This document shows positions 9,508 to 18,692 of a stretch of 64,000 nucleotides of DNA, piece by piece. A model generated the notes under the pieces. The model saw nothing but the letters and a program-made list of their open reading frames with translations. It was not told the DNA's origin and ran no database searches. The stretch comes from Spiribacter salilacus (GTDB lineage Bacteria > Pseudomonadota > Gammaproteobacteria > Nitrococcales > Nitrococcaceae). The position numbers were made by a program, and so were the translations under genes. Each line of letters opens with the position of its first letter. Position 1 is the stretch's first letter. The stretch lies in contig NZ_WJPP01000005.1 in assembly GCF_009649225.1 (NCBI RefSeq), positions 134,001 to 198,000 on the forward strand, read 5' to 3'.

Positions 9508-10455
9508 ATGATGGAAAACAAACAAAAAACATGGATTGTGACGCCGGTATTTGAAGATGTGGAGGCATTCACACAGCTTCTGCAGGGGCTAACCGGCGCG
9601 CTAGGTGATGGGTTTTATGTGGTGGCGGTGGATGATGCATCGGTACAACACCCGCTACCCAGCGATATCCTTGAAAAACAAGCTATTAACGGCGCCATTA
9701 TTACCCTTCGGCGCAACGTTGGGCATCAACAAGCAATTGCTATTGGGCTGCAACACATCAGCACGCAGCTTAATCCTGAAGACCGGGTGGTAATTATGGA
9801 CTGTGATGGAGAAGACCGCCCAGAGTCCATCCCACTGTTATTACAAGAACTTAACCAAGACACCTTTGATGTTGTTGTGGCCGCGCGGGGCCTGCGCACC
9901 GAAAGCAAAAGCTTTCAGATTTTTTATGCGGTTTATAAGCGGCTGTTTCGCCTGCTCACAGGCCGTGCCATTGGCTTTGGTAACTTTATGGCGCTAAAAC
10001 CCGCCGCCGTGCAGCGGCTGGTGGCCATGCGTGAGCTTGCCACCCACACCGCTGCCACGGTGCTGGCCTCAAAACTCCGGCTTGGGTCTTGTCTTGTGGA
10101 TCGTGGCACGCGCTATGCCGGCCAATCAAAGATGCGCTTGGTGGGCTTGGTGCTACATGGCTTTAAGGCACTGATGGTGTTTGCTGAAGATGTGCTGGTG
10201 CGCGTGGGCCTGGCTTGCGCTGCTATTGCGTCTGCCGCGATTGCTGGCGCGCTATTGGCCGTCATTCTTAAAACCATTGGCTTTGCCACGCCAGGCTGGT
10301 TCTCGTTGGCGCTAGGCATATTAATGCTCACCTTTATCCAAACAGGCGCGCTGGCACTCATTACCTTGATGATGACGGGTTTAGTCAGAGGCAGCGCCTT
10401 TGTTAGCGTGCCGCGCTACGAGGAACTGATTGACCAGGTGCACACCCGCCCATGA
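9508..10455 (+). CDS. GT2 polyprenyl-phosphate sugar synthase (DPM1/GtrB-like)
   Basis: 315 residues. IVTPVFEDVEAF, VAVDDAS, RRNVGHQQAIAIGL and VIMDCDGEDRPE are the GT-A donor and metal motifs of DPM1/GtrB-type enzymes, which move a sugar from an NDP donor onto polyprenyl phosphate at the cytoplasmic face. Two C-terminal hydrophobic segments (about residues 230-300) anchor it, as in GtrB. It is followed, with overlap, by a GtrA-like protein and then by a GT-C gene. The three functions together make a complete periplasmic decoration route: load carrier, flip, transfer. Two adjacent ATGs exist at 9508 and 9511; the first is used here. Confidence 0.82.
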   Translation: MMENKQKTWIVTPVFEDVEAFTQLLQGLTGALGDGFYVVAVDDASVQHPLPSDILEKQAINGAIITLRRNVGHQQAIAIGLQHISTQLNPEDRVVIMDCDGEDRPESIPLLLQELNQDTFDVVVAARGLRTESKSFQIFYAVYKRLFRLLTGRAIGFGNFMALKPAAVQRLVAMRELATHTAATVLASKLRLGSCLVDRGTRYAGQSKMRLVGLVLHGFKALMVFAEDVLVRVGLACAAIASAAIAGALLAVILKTIGFATPGWFSLALGILMLTFIQTGALALITLMMTGLVRGSAFVSVPRYEELIDQVHTRP

Positions 10456-10826
10456 GCCACACGCTGGTGCGCTATGTGCTTAATGGCCTATTTGCCACCG
10501 CGGTTCATTTTTTGGTGCTCACCCTTTTAATTGAGGGGTTGCAAATGGCCTCTGCCGGCGCCGCCAATTTTATTGCGGCGGGATTTGGCATTACGGCCTC
10601 GTTTTTGGGCAATCGGTTTTTTGTTTTTGCTTACGCCCGTGGCCCGCTCGCCTATCTGGCGGTGCGCTTTTTGCTGCTCTATGCCGGCATTGCCGTTGTT
10701 CATGGCCTAACGCTGGCATTATGGACAGATTGGTTGGCACTGGACTATCGCATCGGCTTTTTGCTGGCCACTTTCTTACAATTTGCGCTGAGTTACTCAG
10801 GTAACCGTTGGCTGGTATTTCGCTAA
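10452..10826 (+). CDS. GtrA-like membrane protein
   Basis: 124 residues with four hydrophobic segments. The opening RYVLNGLFATAVHFLVL, ending FLGNRFFVFAYA around residues 50-60, and the terminal SYSGNRWLVF repeat are characteristic of GtrA, the small protein thought to flip polyprenyl-phosphate sugars. It overlaps the DPM1-like gene (ATGA) and the following gene (TAATG). The neighbourhood supports supplying a periplasmic GT-C transferase with a flipped sugar donor. Confidence 0.85.
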   Translation: MSHTLVRYVLNGLFATAVHFLVLTLLIEGLQMASAGAANFIAAGFGITASFLGNRFFVFAYARGPLAYLAVRFLLLYAGIAVVHGLTLALWTDWLALDYRIGFLLATFLQFALSYSGNRWLVFR

Positions 10827-11425
10827 TGAAAAAACTTCTCATCGCTCTGGCCGCCACATTGCTGTTCATTGTTGTGTTGCTCTCTGTGCATTTTGTGCAC
10901 ATGCGCTGGCTACCCGTAAACGTGGTTTTTTACGCAGCGATGGTCGATGCCGTGATTGCCGCCGTCATTACTGCGGTGCTGGTGTTTTTTCTGCGCGCGT
11001 GCCAGCAGCTAACGGGCCTAGAAAAAACCTTACTGCTCGTCATTTGGCTGCTCGGCGGCTATGCCTTTGCCATTTCTGTGCCGACTGTAATTGACCGATC
11101 TTTATCGTTCTATATTCTGGAAAAGATTGACCAGCGTGGTGGCGGCATCGAACAGAGCGCCTTTGAAACGATATTCAAGGAAGAATATATGGTGGAACAT
11201 CGGCTGGTAGACATTCGCCTAACAGAGCAGTTTGAATCAGGCACCATCACCCTAGAGAATGGATGCGTGAAATTAACGCCCCGGGGTGAAACCCTTGTGC
11301 GCGCCAGTCGGTTTTACCGCCAGCAATTATTGCCCCGCAAACGCCTCATTATGGGCGAATACACCGATGCGCTGACTGATCCATTTCGCGATAGCGCACC
11401 GCGCAGTGATTACCAATGCGAGTAG
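10826..11425 (+). CDS. Uncharacterised membrane protein in GtrA-GT-C operon
   Basis: 199 residues, not recognised. The N-terminal half has three hydrophobic segments (residues ~5-25, 33-55, 68-86). The C-terminal ~110 residues are soluble and charged, with EDI-type helices and a DNG/ENGCVKLTPRGETLVRASRFYRQ region that resembles a small winged-helix or regulatory fold only loosely. The start at 10826 forms a TAATG junction with gtrA, and the 3' end overlaps the GT-C gene by 10 bases. The fixed position between a GtrA-like flippase and a GT-C transferase suggests an accessory role in lipid-linked sugar transfer. Confidence 0.6.
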   Translation: MKKLLIALAATLLFIVVLLSVHFVHMRWLPVNVVFYAAMVDAVIAAVITAVLVFFLRACQQLTGLEKTLLLVIWLLGGYAFAISVPTVIDRSLSFYILEKIDQRGGGIEQSAFETIFKEEYMVEHRLVDIRLTEQFESGTITLENGCVKLTPRGETLVRASRFYRQQLLPRKRLIMGEYTDALTDPFRDSAPRSDYQCE

Positions 11426-12951
11426 GCATAATTTTTGCCGGCCTAATCATTCTTGGGCTGCTAGTTCATACCGATTACGGCATATCTTGGGATGAGCCGC
11501 AGAGTCGGTTGACCGGGCTGGTGAATGCCAAACACTTAAGCCAAACCCTGTTTCCGTTTTCCTCAACCGCGCATCTTAATGTGTCAGACCTGCAGAGCTT
11601 TCGCGACAAGGATTATGGCGTGGCGTTTGAGCTACCCGTTGTGACGCTTGAGCAGGTGCTTGGTTTACAAGATTCTCGCCAAATTTACGAATTTCGGCAT
11701 TTAATGACGTTTCTTTTCTTTTTGCTCGGTGCCTATGCCTTAGTTAACTTAATCGAGCGGCGCTGGCAAAGCTGGCAATGGGGGCTGGTGGGGGCGGGGT
11801 TGCTCATCCTATCGCCCCGGTTTTTTGCCGAAGCGTTTTATAACTCTAAAGATATCGTGTTTATGTCTGCCTTCGTAATTGCCTTGGCAACGATGGCCGC
11901 TTTTTTGCAAACGCCCACGCGCAAATCGCTTTTACTGCATGCGTTTGCCACCGCCTTTGCCATGAACATTCGCATTATGGCGGTGGTGATATTGGCCACC
12001 ACGGCAGCCGCCCTATTGGTTCAGATTGTTAGAGGTGGCACCCCGCTGCGCAAGGCCGCGGCCTACGGGGCGGGCTATGCCCTGCTGTCTTATGGCTTCT
12101 TTGTGCTTTTATTTCCCTATATTTGGGATAAGCCCATTAGCGGGTTTTTTGAAGTCTTCTCGAATATGTCCAGCTTTCGCTGGCCCTACGCGGTTTTATA
12201 CGCTGGCGAGTTTGTGGATGCCCGTGATTTGCCCTGGCATTACGCGTTTACCTGGATTGGCATTACCACACCCACCCTCTACCTAGGGCTATTTGCCATT
12301 GGCTTAATCCAGCTCGCGCGCAATGATCGGCAGCTGCTTGACTTCATTCTGCTGGGCATTTTGATGGCCACCTTTGGTGCAGTCATTTATTTTCAATCGG
12401 TGTTGTACGATGGCTGGCGGCACCTGTATTTCCTCTACCCCATCATGATCTACTTCTGTGTGGCGGCACTGCGGCTGCTTGCGCCATTTTCTTGGGCGGT
12501 AATTGCCGTGCATAGTGTGTTTATTGCCATCTGGATGTGGCAGGCACACCCACTGCAAAACGTGTATTTCAACGCGCTTGCCGGCAATGAGCCGCGCTAT
12601 CGGTGGGAGATGGACTACTGGGGCCTTGCCAATCACGATGCGCTAATGCACATCGCTGAAGCGGACGATCGGCCCCAAATTAGCGTGCATGCGGCCAGCA
12701 ATACCCCACTACTCATTACAAAACGAATGCTGCCGCCGCAACAGCGCGGGCGCTTTTTGTTTCAAAAATCCCCAGAGCCCAACCCCGATTACGTGCTCTC
12801 CAACTATCGCGGGGTAGACAAGGGGCATTTAGATCGGTTTAGCGAAGATTATGTGCTATTCCACGAAATAGAAGTGGGTGGCCATATCATCTTGACCCTC
12901 CTAAAACGAACGCCGACGCCGCCAAACGGGCTCGATCAAAAAACCCCATAG
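11416..12951 (+). CDS. GT-C membrane glycosyltransferase (PMT-like)
   Basis: 511 residues, roughly ten to eleven helices. HTDYGISWDEPQSRL directly after helix 1 carries the D/E of the GT-C first loop, and FYNSKDIVFMSAF and NIRIMAVV resemble later conserved loops. A soluble C-terminal tail of ~110 residues follows the last helix. It is the third step of the 9508-12951 module (donor synthase, flippase, transferase). The acceptor is presumably the lipid-linked glycan, but protein mannosylation-type chemistry cannot be excluded. The end overlaps the convergent gene at 12901. Confidence 0.72.
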   Translation: MRVGIIFAGLIILGLLVHTDYGISWDEPQSRLTGLVNAKHLSQTLFPFSSTAHLNVSDLQSFRDKDYGVAFELPVVTLEQVLGLQDSRQIYEFRHLMTFLFFLLGAYALVNLIERRWQSWQWGLVGAGLLILSPRFFAEAFYNSKDIVFMSAFVIALATMAAFLQTPTRKSLLLHAFATAFAMNIRIMAVVILATTAAALLVQIVRGGTPLRKAAAYGAGYALLSYGFFVLLFPYIWDKPISGFFEVFSNMSSFRWPYAVLYAGEFVDARDLPWHYAFTWIGITTPTLYLGLFAIGLIQLARNDRQLLDFILLGILMATFGAVIYFQSVLYDGWRHLYFLYPIMIYFCVAALRLLAPFSWAVIAVHSVFIAIWMWQAHPLQNVYFNALAGNEPRYRWEMDYWGLANHDALMHIAEADDRPQISVHAASNTPLLITKRMLPPQQRGRFLFQKSPEPNPDYVLSNYRGVDKGHLDRFSEDYVLFHEIEVGGHIILTLLKRTPTPPNGLDQKTP

Positions 12952-13497
12952 CAACGCCGCCACTACGCCGATGGCAATGGCAGCCTCCCGCAGCCATGCG
13001 GTTGCCGGCGGATAATCCTTAGGCGCAAGTTTAAATACCATATGCGGATCAGGCCCGCCCACCGCTAAGCTCAGCGCATCAGCAGTTTGTTCAGCAAGGC
13101 TGAAATGATTGACCTGCTGGCCACGATCCCAAAACTCCGCAACATTTGAAATAAGGGTTGATGCCCGCGTGACCAATTGTGGGTTGCTAACATGAAGCGC
13201 ACTAGCCCTTGGGTCAGCATCAATACGCAGCACACGAATGGGCGGGACAAGCGCCCAGGTTTTTGCATGTGTCTGCCAGACGCCCGGCTCAGTAAAAAAC
13301 CGTGTTTTGCGGTACTCATTAAACGGGGCATCACCCTGCGCAAAATAAACATCCACAAACCCACCCCCATCGAGCTTTAGATCCAAGCCCAACGACACCT
13401 CTGCACGGGGGTAGGTGAGCATAAGAAAACCGTAGCCAGCTAGAAACCCAATACCCAAAGCCCGCAACACACGAAACATCGACTTTTTCAGTGACAT
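12901..13497 (-). CDS. Bitopic membrane protein with periplasmic beta-rich domain (second copy of the type)
   Basis: 198 residues, family unknown. An N-terminal helix (ALGIGFLAGYGFLML), ~130 beta-type residues with short turns, then a C-terminal helix (EAAIAIGVVAALLWGFLI) and an arginine-rich tail. The middle part recalls the block after helix 1 of the GT-C protein at 7372-9414 (VDVYFAQGD versus VYVEGYA, and a similar RVLRID / HLRIDL strand). Likely a stand-alone version of that extracytoplasmic domain. It overlaps the convergent GT-C gene by 51 bases and is followed upstream by the phosphoglycerol-transferase-like gene on the same strand. Confidence 0.6.
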   Translation of the reverse strand: MSLKKSMFRVLRALGIGFLAGYGFLMLTYPRAEVSLGLDLKLDGGGFVDVYFAQGDAPFNEYRKTRFFTEPGVWQTHAKTWALVPPIRVLRIDADPRASALHVSNPQLVTRASTLISNVAEFWDRGQQVNHFSLAEQTADALSLAVGGPDPHMVFKLAPKDYPPATAWLREAAIAIGVVAALLWGFLIEPVWRRRRSF

Positions 13498-13510
13498 GCG
13501 GCGCCTCGGT

Positions 13511-15136
13511 TTAAAAAAGAATGCGATGAAACAGCCAATCTGGGTAAGCCTGCGTTAGCGCTTTATTATCTTGCGCTGCGGGTTTTGAGCATAGCCTATT
13601 GTCTTTAGAAAACTCAAAGGCCGGCACCGTAGCACCAAGAAACTCATGATTTAACGCTTTGGCAACACAGAAAAATGGCTTTCCTTCAGCCCTGTTAATC
13701 ATAGAGGCCAAACGCGCATCATCTGAGTGGTACGCATAAACGGGCACATCGCCGCGTGGTGCTCGAGCCAGGATGCCATGGCGGCGAAAGTACCGATTTA
13801 ATGCTGGCTTATGATCGCCCACCACCATAACCAAAGCATCTGGATTATCCGCCAATACCGTATCGGTAAATGCCACAAGGTCTTTGATTGATGTTTGCAG
13901 CTTGTAGGCAAAATCACGCTCCCCAAAATCATTATTAACGGTATAGGGGCCATGCGTGTAAACCGTTGTTAGAAAGAAGAATTTTGGCCCAGAAATTTGA
14001 TCTCGAAGCGCTAGCGCGGTGTCATATAAAACATAATCCCGCGTCCACCCTGCATGCTGTTCGCCCATTTGCTCAAGGCCAATAAACCGATCAAACCCCA
14101 GCTTTGGAACTACCTCATCACGCCGCCAAAATTCAGATGAATTGTTATGCGCCGAAAGGGTAGCAAAGCCGCTATCTGCCAACGCAGCGGGCAAAGTGTG
14201 GGCATCGGCACGAATATCTTCGGCATATTCTTGGTAAATGATGCCATTTAATGCGCCGTTAGCCGGCAAACCCGTAATAAGCTCAAAGGCGCCGTTAACG
14301 GTGCCTCCGCCGAAGGTGGGTGAAATGGCCCGAAATTGTTGAAAACCTCGATCAACCAGAGGCTGGAAGTTATCGCTAAAATGATAATCCTGATGCCAGC
14401 ACGCTTCGCAAAACACCAATATCACCTCATCAACCACTGCAGAATGATCCTTGCGGGCCATTAACTCTTGATAATGCGCTGCCTGCTCAGCTGTGGGTGC
14501 GCGTGGCATTGAGCGTTGTGACGTTTGAAGCAAATGCCACAACAGCCCGTTTTGCTTTACATTCAATGACCAGTTCCAACTGTGGTATTCAACCCCAGCC
14601 GTTTCAAAAAGCGTAGCGATTGGCTCTGAAATTGTTTCGCTCGTCCGCGCAAGGGGCGGATGAAACACCAGCGGAAATAACAAAACGGCAACAACCAAGG
14701 CGGGGCGCGATACCTGAACAAGCCGCGCTCGAAACCCAACGCCAATAATTAACAAAATGACAAAAAAGCCACTCAGTACAACTACATGCAAAGGCGTTAG
14801 ATAATGCAGCACAATCCCGGCGTTATCGAATGCCGTTAGGTCTGACCAAATCAGTGGCTCTCCGGTTGTTGCATACTTGAGGCTATGTATTTCAGACAAC
14901 ACATAAATAGCCAACAACATCATCGCTGCCGCAATAGGCCAATAGATAAAGCTGGCCAAGCTGACAAATAGCCAGATGGCAGGCAATGTTGAGAGAATCG
15001 ATTCTACAATCCGCGCTTGGCCGCGGTAGACTAAGTGAAAATCTTGAAGCACAACGGATAACGCAAATGCAGCCATCCCTGATGCAATTACCCAAGCAAC
15101 CACTCGCATGGTAGCTGTATTCCAATGTGTTGTCAT
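13511..15136 (-). CDS. LtaS/MdoB-like sulfatase-fold membrane transferase
   Basis: 541 residues: about five N-terminal helices, then a periplasmic sulfatase-fold domain. DEVILVFCEACW gives the first metal-binding acid (E), FGGGTVNGAFELITGLP the expected nucleophile Thr and its surroundings, TVYTHGPY a middle histidine, and VVGDHKP the Asp/His metal pair. This is the arrangement of LTA synthase, MdoB and related phosphoglycerol or phosphoethanolamine transferases, so a phospho-substituent on periplasmic glycan is a reasonable role. Two possible starts: ATG at 15136, or ATG at 15109 with GGAAT upstream. The donor is unknown. Confidence 0.75.
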   Translation of the reverse strand: MTTHWNTATMRVVAWVIASGMAAFALSVVLQDFHLVYRGQARIVESILSTLPAIWLFVSLASFIYWPIAAAMMLLAIYVLSEIHSLKYATTGEPLIWSDLTAFDNAGIVLHYLTPLHVVVLSGFFVILLIIGVGFRARLVQVSRPALVVAVLLFPLVFHPPLARTSETISEPIATLFETAGVEYHSWNWSLNVKQNGLLWHLLQTSQRSMPRAPTAEQAAHYQELMARKDHSAVVDEVILVFCEACWHQDYHFSDNFQPLVDRGFQQFRAISPTFGGGTVNGAFELITGLPANGALNGIIYQEYAEDIRADAHTLPAALADSGFATLSAHNNSSEFWRRDEVVPKLGFDRFIGLEQMGEQHAGWTRDYVLYDTALALRDQISGPKFFFLTTVYTHGPYTVNNDFGERDFAYKLQTSIKDLVAFTDTVLADNPDALVMVVGDHKPALNRYFRRHGILARAPRGDVPVYAYHSDDARLASMINRAEGKPFFCVAKALNHEFLGATVPAFEFSKDNRLCSKPAAQDNKALTQAYPDWLFHRILF

Positions 15137-15199
15137 AAAAATGAAATATTGTCATAAAACAACTAGCGGCGATAGAGCCCGCTCGGAATCTTTGGGACT

Positions 15200-16210
15200 A
15201 TGAAAATCCTACTCACCGGCGCCGCCGGATTTATCGGTTATCACACCGCACTTAAACTGCTCGGCCGCGGCGATACCGTGGTCGGCCTCGATAACCTGAA
15301 CAACTACTACGATGTTGCCCTCAAAAAAGCCCGGCTTAAGCAGCTTACCGAGCGGCCTGGGTTTAGCTTTGTTCAGCTTGATTTGGCAGATGCCGCCGGC
15401 ATGCAGGCGCTATTTGCGGAGCATCAGTTTGATCGGGTTATTAACTTAGCCGCCCAGGCTGGCGTGCGGTATTCGCTAGAAAACCCGCAGACGTATGTCG
15501 ATTCCAACATCACCGGGTTTTTGAACGTGCTCGAAGGCTGCCGGCATACCGGCGTTGGGCATTTAGTGTATGCGTCCACCAGCTCGGTGTATGGCGCCAA
15601 TACGCACATGCCGTTTACCGAGCATGAACCGGCGGATCACCCGCTGGCCATTTATGGCGCCACCAAGCGCGCTAATGAGCTTATGGCCCATAGCTATGCG
15701 CATTTGTTTGGGCTGCCCTGCAGCGGCCTGCGCTTTTTTACGGTGTATGGGCCCTGGGGCCGGCCAGATATGGCGCTATTTTTATTTACGCGCAGCATTT
15801 TGGCGGGCCAGCCGATTAAAGTGTTTAACCACGGCCACCATCAGCGCGATTTTACCTTTGTGGGAGATATTGCCGAGGGCATTGTGCGCACTTGCGACAA
15901 CCCCGCCACTTCCAACCCAAACTGGGATAGCAACGCACCCGACCCGGCCACCAGCAATGCGCCCTGGCGGATCTTTAACATTGGCAACAACCGCCCTGTG
16001 CAGCTGCTTGATTACATTCGCGTATTAGAAGATTGCCTCGGCAAAAAGGCCGAAATGGAAATGCTACCCCTGCAGCCGGGCGATGTGCCGGATACCTGGG
16101 CAAGCGCCGAGGACTTAAAGACAGCGGTGGGCTATCAGCCCGAAACGCCGGTAGAGGAAGGGATTAGTCAGTTTGTGGAGTGGTATTTGGAGTATTATCG
16201 GTTAGCCTAA
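15200..16210 (+). CDS. UDP-glucuronate 4-epimerase-like NAD-dependent epimerase
   Basis: 336 residues, full length for the family. GAAGFIG at residues 7-13 binds [19 protein letters not shown] is the signature stretch that separates UDP-GlcA epimerases (CapI/LpsL/Gae type) from Gal[10 protein letters not shown] precedes the catalytic Tyr/Lys pair in YGATKRANE, and [15 protein letters not shown] is the substrate loop. It should convert UDP-glucuronate to UDP-galacturonate in the cytoplasm. Oriented against its neighbours on both sides, with its own upstream region of ~60 bases shared with the sulfatase-fold gene. No obvious ugd (UDP-glucose dehydrogenase) lies in the window to feed it. Confidence 0.88.
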   Translation: MKILLTGAAGFIGYHTALKLLGRGDTVVGLDNLNNYYDVALKKARLKQLTERPGFSFVQLDLADAAGMQALFAEHQFDRVINLAAQAGVRYSLENPQTYVDSNITGFLNVLEGCRHTGVGHLVYASTSSVYGANTHMPFTEHEPADHPLAIYGATKRANELMAHSYAHLFGLPCSGLRFFTVYGPWGRPDMALFLFTRSILAGQPIKVFNHGHHQRDFTFVGDIAEGIVRTCDNPATSNPNWDSNAPDPATSNAPWRIFNIGNNRPVQLLDYIRVLEDCLGKKAEMEMLPLQPGDVPDTWASAEDLKTAVGYQPETPVEEGISQFVEWYLEYYRLA

Positions 16211-16319
16211 TTGGGCGTTCATCAACCTTACGCTCGGGCAGCGGCAGGTCAACATCTGCAGAGCTCACTGGCATAGCCAGCAACTTAGATATTTTCTGCT
16301 TTTTGCTCTTTTTACTCAT
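16164..16319 (-). CDS. Possible small coupled ORF (51 aa), highly charged
   Basis: Starts at an ATG that overlaps the stop of the upstream GT2 gene (ATGAGTAA arrangement) with GGG just before it. Encodes a lysine-rich start ([14 protein letters not shown]) and a polar, proline/threonine-rich tail. It overlaps the 3' end of the convergent epimerase by 47 bases. The start/stop overlap mirrors true gene junctions in this operon, but the product resembles no family I know and the overlap may be fortuitous. Confidence 0.25.
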   Translation of the reverse strand: MSKKSKKQKISKLLAMPVSSADVDLPLPERKVDERPIRLTDNTPNTTPQTD

Positions 16320-18177
16320 CCCGCAAATCATACTCCCCATCGGCACTGAGCAAAGGATGTACGCCCTCGCCCGCTGGCCAGTTCGGCCAGCGCTCGCGCC
16401 AATAGGCCAAATCGCTTGCTGGTATGCGCTTATCCGCAAATAGGTTTGCCTTTGCGCGGCTTTTGCCCGGGGCAAGTGTTAGGCTGGCCGCCGGCAGCCA
16501 CACGTTATGCAGCCCTGCCTGGTGGGCGCGTAGCATTAAATCAACACCGGCTAAGTGACTCTGAAACCGTGAATCCAGCCCGCCCAGTTCATGATAGGTT
16601 TCGCGCGCAATCGCATAGGCAAATGGTGACATTGCGGCATAGCGCTGATGCAGCACGGCACGGCCACCATAGCCATACAAACCACGCTGCCAGTCCTGAA
16701 ATACGAAATGGGCCTGGTCGTTTTTAGGAAAGACTAATCCACCATGGTCAAGCCGGCGGCGAGTAGACCACACCCGCGGGGCCACACAGCCCACGCGGCG
16801 CTGCATGGCCCAGGCGGCCAGATGCTCTAAGGCACCGGGAGACGCTTTGGCAATCATGCCATCTAAAATGAACAGCACATCGGCCTTACTTTGTGTAAGT
16901 GTGGCGGGCGATAGCGGCTGATAGTTAACCGTTGCGTCTTCTACAGAAGCGGCCAAAGCGGGTTGCGCAGCCGCATCCTGCAAGAGCGCTGTCACGCGCA
17001 AATCATGCGCCCCTTCACGATAATTAATGGCCTGAAAAATCGTTAGGTCATAACACGGTTCAACCTTAGCAACTTGCCCGGTACGCTCCAAATGCTCGCC
17101 CACCGCTCGCGCGGCAATGCCCGTGGCATAGCCCTTTTCATCGTTAGACAATGCCGTGCTACCGGCAATGGCACGCCAGTGATAAAGCACCTGCGGAATG
17201 TGCACCACCTGCTCTGGCTTAATTTGCTCAATAACCCGCAGTGCTAGGTCAAGATCTTGGGAGCCCTCAAAACCCTCACGAAAGCCCCCTGCCGCCAGCA
17301 CCTCGGCCCGCCGATACACGCCTAAGTGGCTGATCATGTTTTGGGCAAGGAGCAACTCATAGTTAAAGCTCGATTTAAAATAAGGGTCTATGCGCCGCCC
17401 TGTATGCGCCTGAATACGATCTTCATCCGAATACAAAATAACGGCATCAGGATGCGCACTAATCGATTGGGCCACTGCAGATAATGCATCAGCGGTAAGC
17501 AGGTCATCATGATCGAGAAGCGCCAGATAATCGCCCTGCGCAATTTCGATTGCAGAGTTTGACGCCGCTGAAATATGCCCATTGCGCTTGCGATAGACCA
17601 CCTTAATGCGCTGATCAGCTGCCGCCTGCGCATCTAACACCTCCCGCACCGCGGGGTCAGTTGAGCAATCATCTGCCACGCACAACTCCCAGCGCGGGTA
17701 ATTTTGCGCGCGCACTGAATCGATGGCTTGCTCAAGTAACTCGGGCGGTGGGTTATACACCGGCAGAATCACCGAGATTAAGGGCTGTTTTTCTGGTGGC
17801 GGGGTGTTGAGCCGTTTTTGTTTAGCCAACCAAATTTGATAATGCGCTTCCGTTTGCGGGCCGTTAGATGAATTACGCTGTGCCAAATAGGCACGACATG
17901 CACGCATAAAACCATCGTGCCGTGAAATAGTTTCGGCCATAACCGCTCGCCACTCAGCAAATGCCAGCGCGAATAACTTAGGCCAGCGCAGCGGCGCACT
18001 CACCCGCCAACTTGCTGAATTGCGCAATGCGGTCACTTCCTCACGCGCTGCCGCTAGACGGGCAAGCGCGTCATCAGCGCGTTGCTCAGCAGCCAACTGG
18101 GCCCGTTGAGTTTCTAATAGCCGGCGACGAAGTTCATTGGAGTTTGCCTCATCAGCGCTGGGCTTTTTAACTGTCAT
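16312..18177 (-). CDS. GT2 glycosyltransferase with N-terminal coiled coil
   Basis: 621 residues. Residues ~10-55 form a heptad-like charged coiled coil (RRLLETQRAQLAAEQRA). The GT-A domain follows: LISVILPVYNPPPELL, CVADDCSTD, AASNSAIEIAQGDYLALLDHDD (metal site DHDD). A second half (LFILDGMIAKASPGALEHL to GGLDSRF and VDLMLRAHQAG) looks like a further GT2-type module with an incomplete catalytic set. Such tandem GT2 proteins build O-antigen or S-layer glycans. Start/stop overlap (ATGA) with the GT9 fragment upstream places it at the end of the operon running from 25423. Confidence 0.78.
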   Translation of the reverse strand: MTVKKPSADEANSNELRRRLLETQRAQLAAEQRADDALARLAAAREEVTALRNSASWRVSAPLRWPKLFALAFAEWRAVMAETISRHDGFMRACRAYLAQRNSSNGPQTEAHYQIWLAKQKRLNTPPPEKQPLISVILPVYNPPPELLEQAIDSVRAQNYPRWELCVADDCSTDPAVREVLDAQAAADQRIKVVYRKRNGHISAASNSAIEIAQGDYLALLDHDDLLTADALSAVAQSISAHPDAVILYSDEDRIQAHTGRRIDPYFKSSFNYELLLAQNMISHLGVYRRAEVLAAGGFREGFEGSQDLDLALRVIEQIKPEQVVHIPQVLYHWRAIAGSTALSNDEKGYATGIAARAVGEHLERTGQVAKVEPCYDLTIFQAINYREGAHDLRVTALLQDAAAQPALAASVEDATVNYQPLSPATLTQSKADVLFILDGMIAKASPGALEHLAAWAMQRRVGCVAPRVWSTRRRLDHGGLVFPKNDQAHFVFQDWQRGLYGYGGRAVLHQRYAAMSPFAYAIARETYHELGGLDSRFQSHLAGVDLMLRAHQAGLHNVWLPAASLTLAPGKSRAKANLFADKRIPASDLAYWRERWPNWPAGEGVHPLLSADGEYDLRDE

Positions 18178-18692
18178 GATGCGTATTTAAGCAGATCGGT
18201 AAGTTGTTTATACACGGTATCGGGCGTTATTTCGCGCAAACAACGTTTATCGTAAGGGCAAAAACCCGAGCGGCAAGGCGCGCACACCGTGTCTTTAGCC
18301 ACTACCATGACGTTGGGCCCTCTCGGCATCCACTCTACGTAAGGCACCGTTCCTGAAAATACAACCAACGTCGGCGTGCCAATCTGACCAGCCAGATGCG
18401 CTAATCCAGAATTGTTTCCGACTACTGCCGTGGCACTTTCTAGGTTTTTCTCAACTTCATGCCATTTTAGCCGGCCACAGTCGTTACGAATCTGATCTGC
18501 TGGCAGACCACGAACAAGCAAATTGCCCAACTGCCTCTGCGCGGGGGCACCTAAAATCGAAATGACCAGTTGCAAATCGTTCAGGCATCGCTCAGCCAGT
18601 GCGCGGTAATAACTGATTGGCCAATCGCGCAACAGGTCGTTCGAAAATGGGCAAAAAACAAGATTAGGTGGCATTTTGATAGGGAAACTCAA
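18174..18692 (-). CDS. GT9 (heptosyltransferase-like) C-terminal half, separate frame
   Basis: Encodes only the C-terminal Rossmann half of a GT9 enzyme: NLVFCPFSNDLLRDWP at the domain start, VGNNSGLAHLAGQIGTPTLVVFSGT (nucleotide-binding GLAHLA loop), and a cysteine-rich CAPCRSGFCPYDKRC segment. The N-terminal half is in the preceding gene in another frame. Translation could begin at TTG (18692) or ATG (18674), both overlapping the upstream stop, but neither has a good ribosome site. A +1 shift at CCC-T (18681-18684) would join both halves into a ~681-residue protein. Either a sequencing or natural indel, a programmed shift, or a genuinely split enzyme. Confidence 0.7.
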   Translation of the reverse strand: MSFPIKMPPNLVFCPFSNDLLRDWPISYYRALAERCLNDLQLVISILGAPAQRQLGNLLVRGLPADQIRNDCGRLKWHEVEKNLESATAVVGNNSGLAHLAGQIGTPTLVVFSGTVPYVEWMPRGPNVMVVAKDTVCAPCRSGFCPYDKRCLREITPDTVYKQLTDLLKYAS

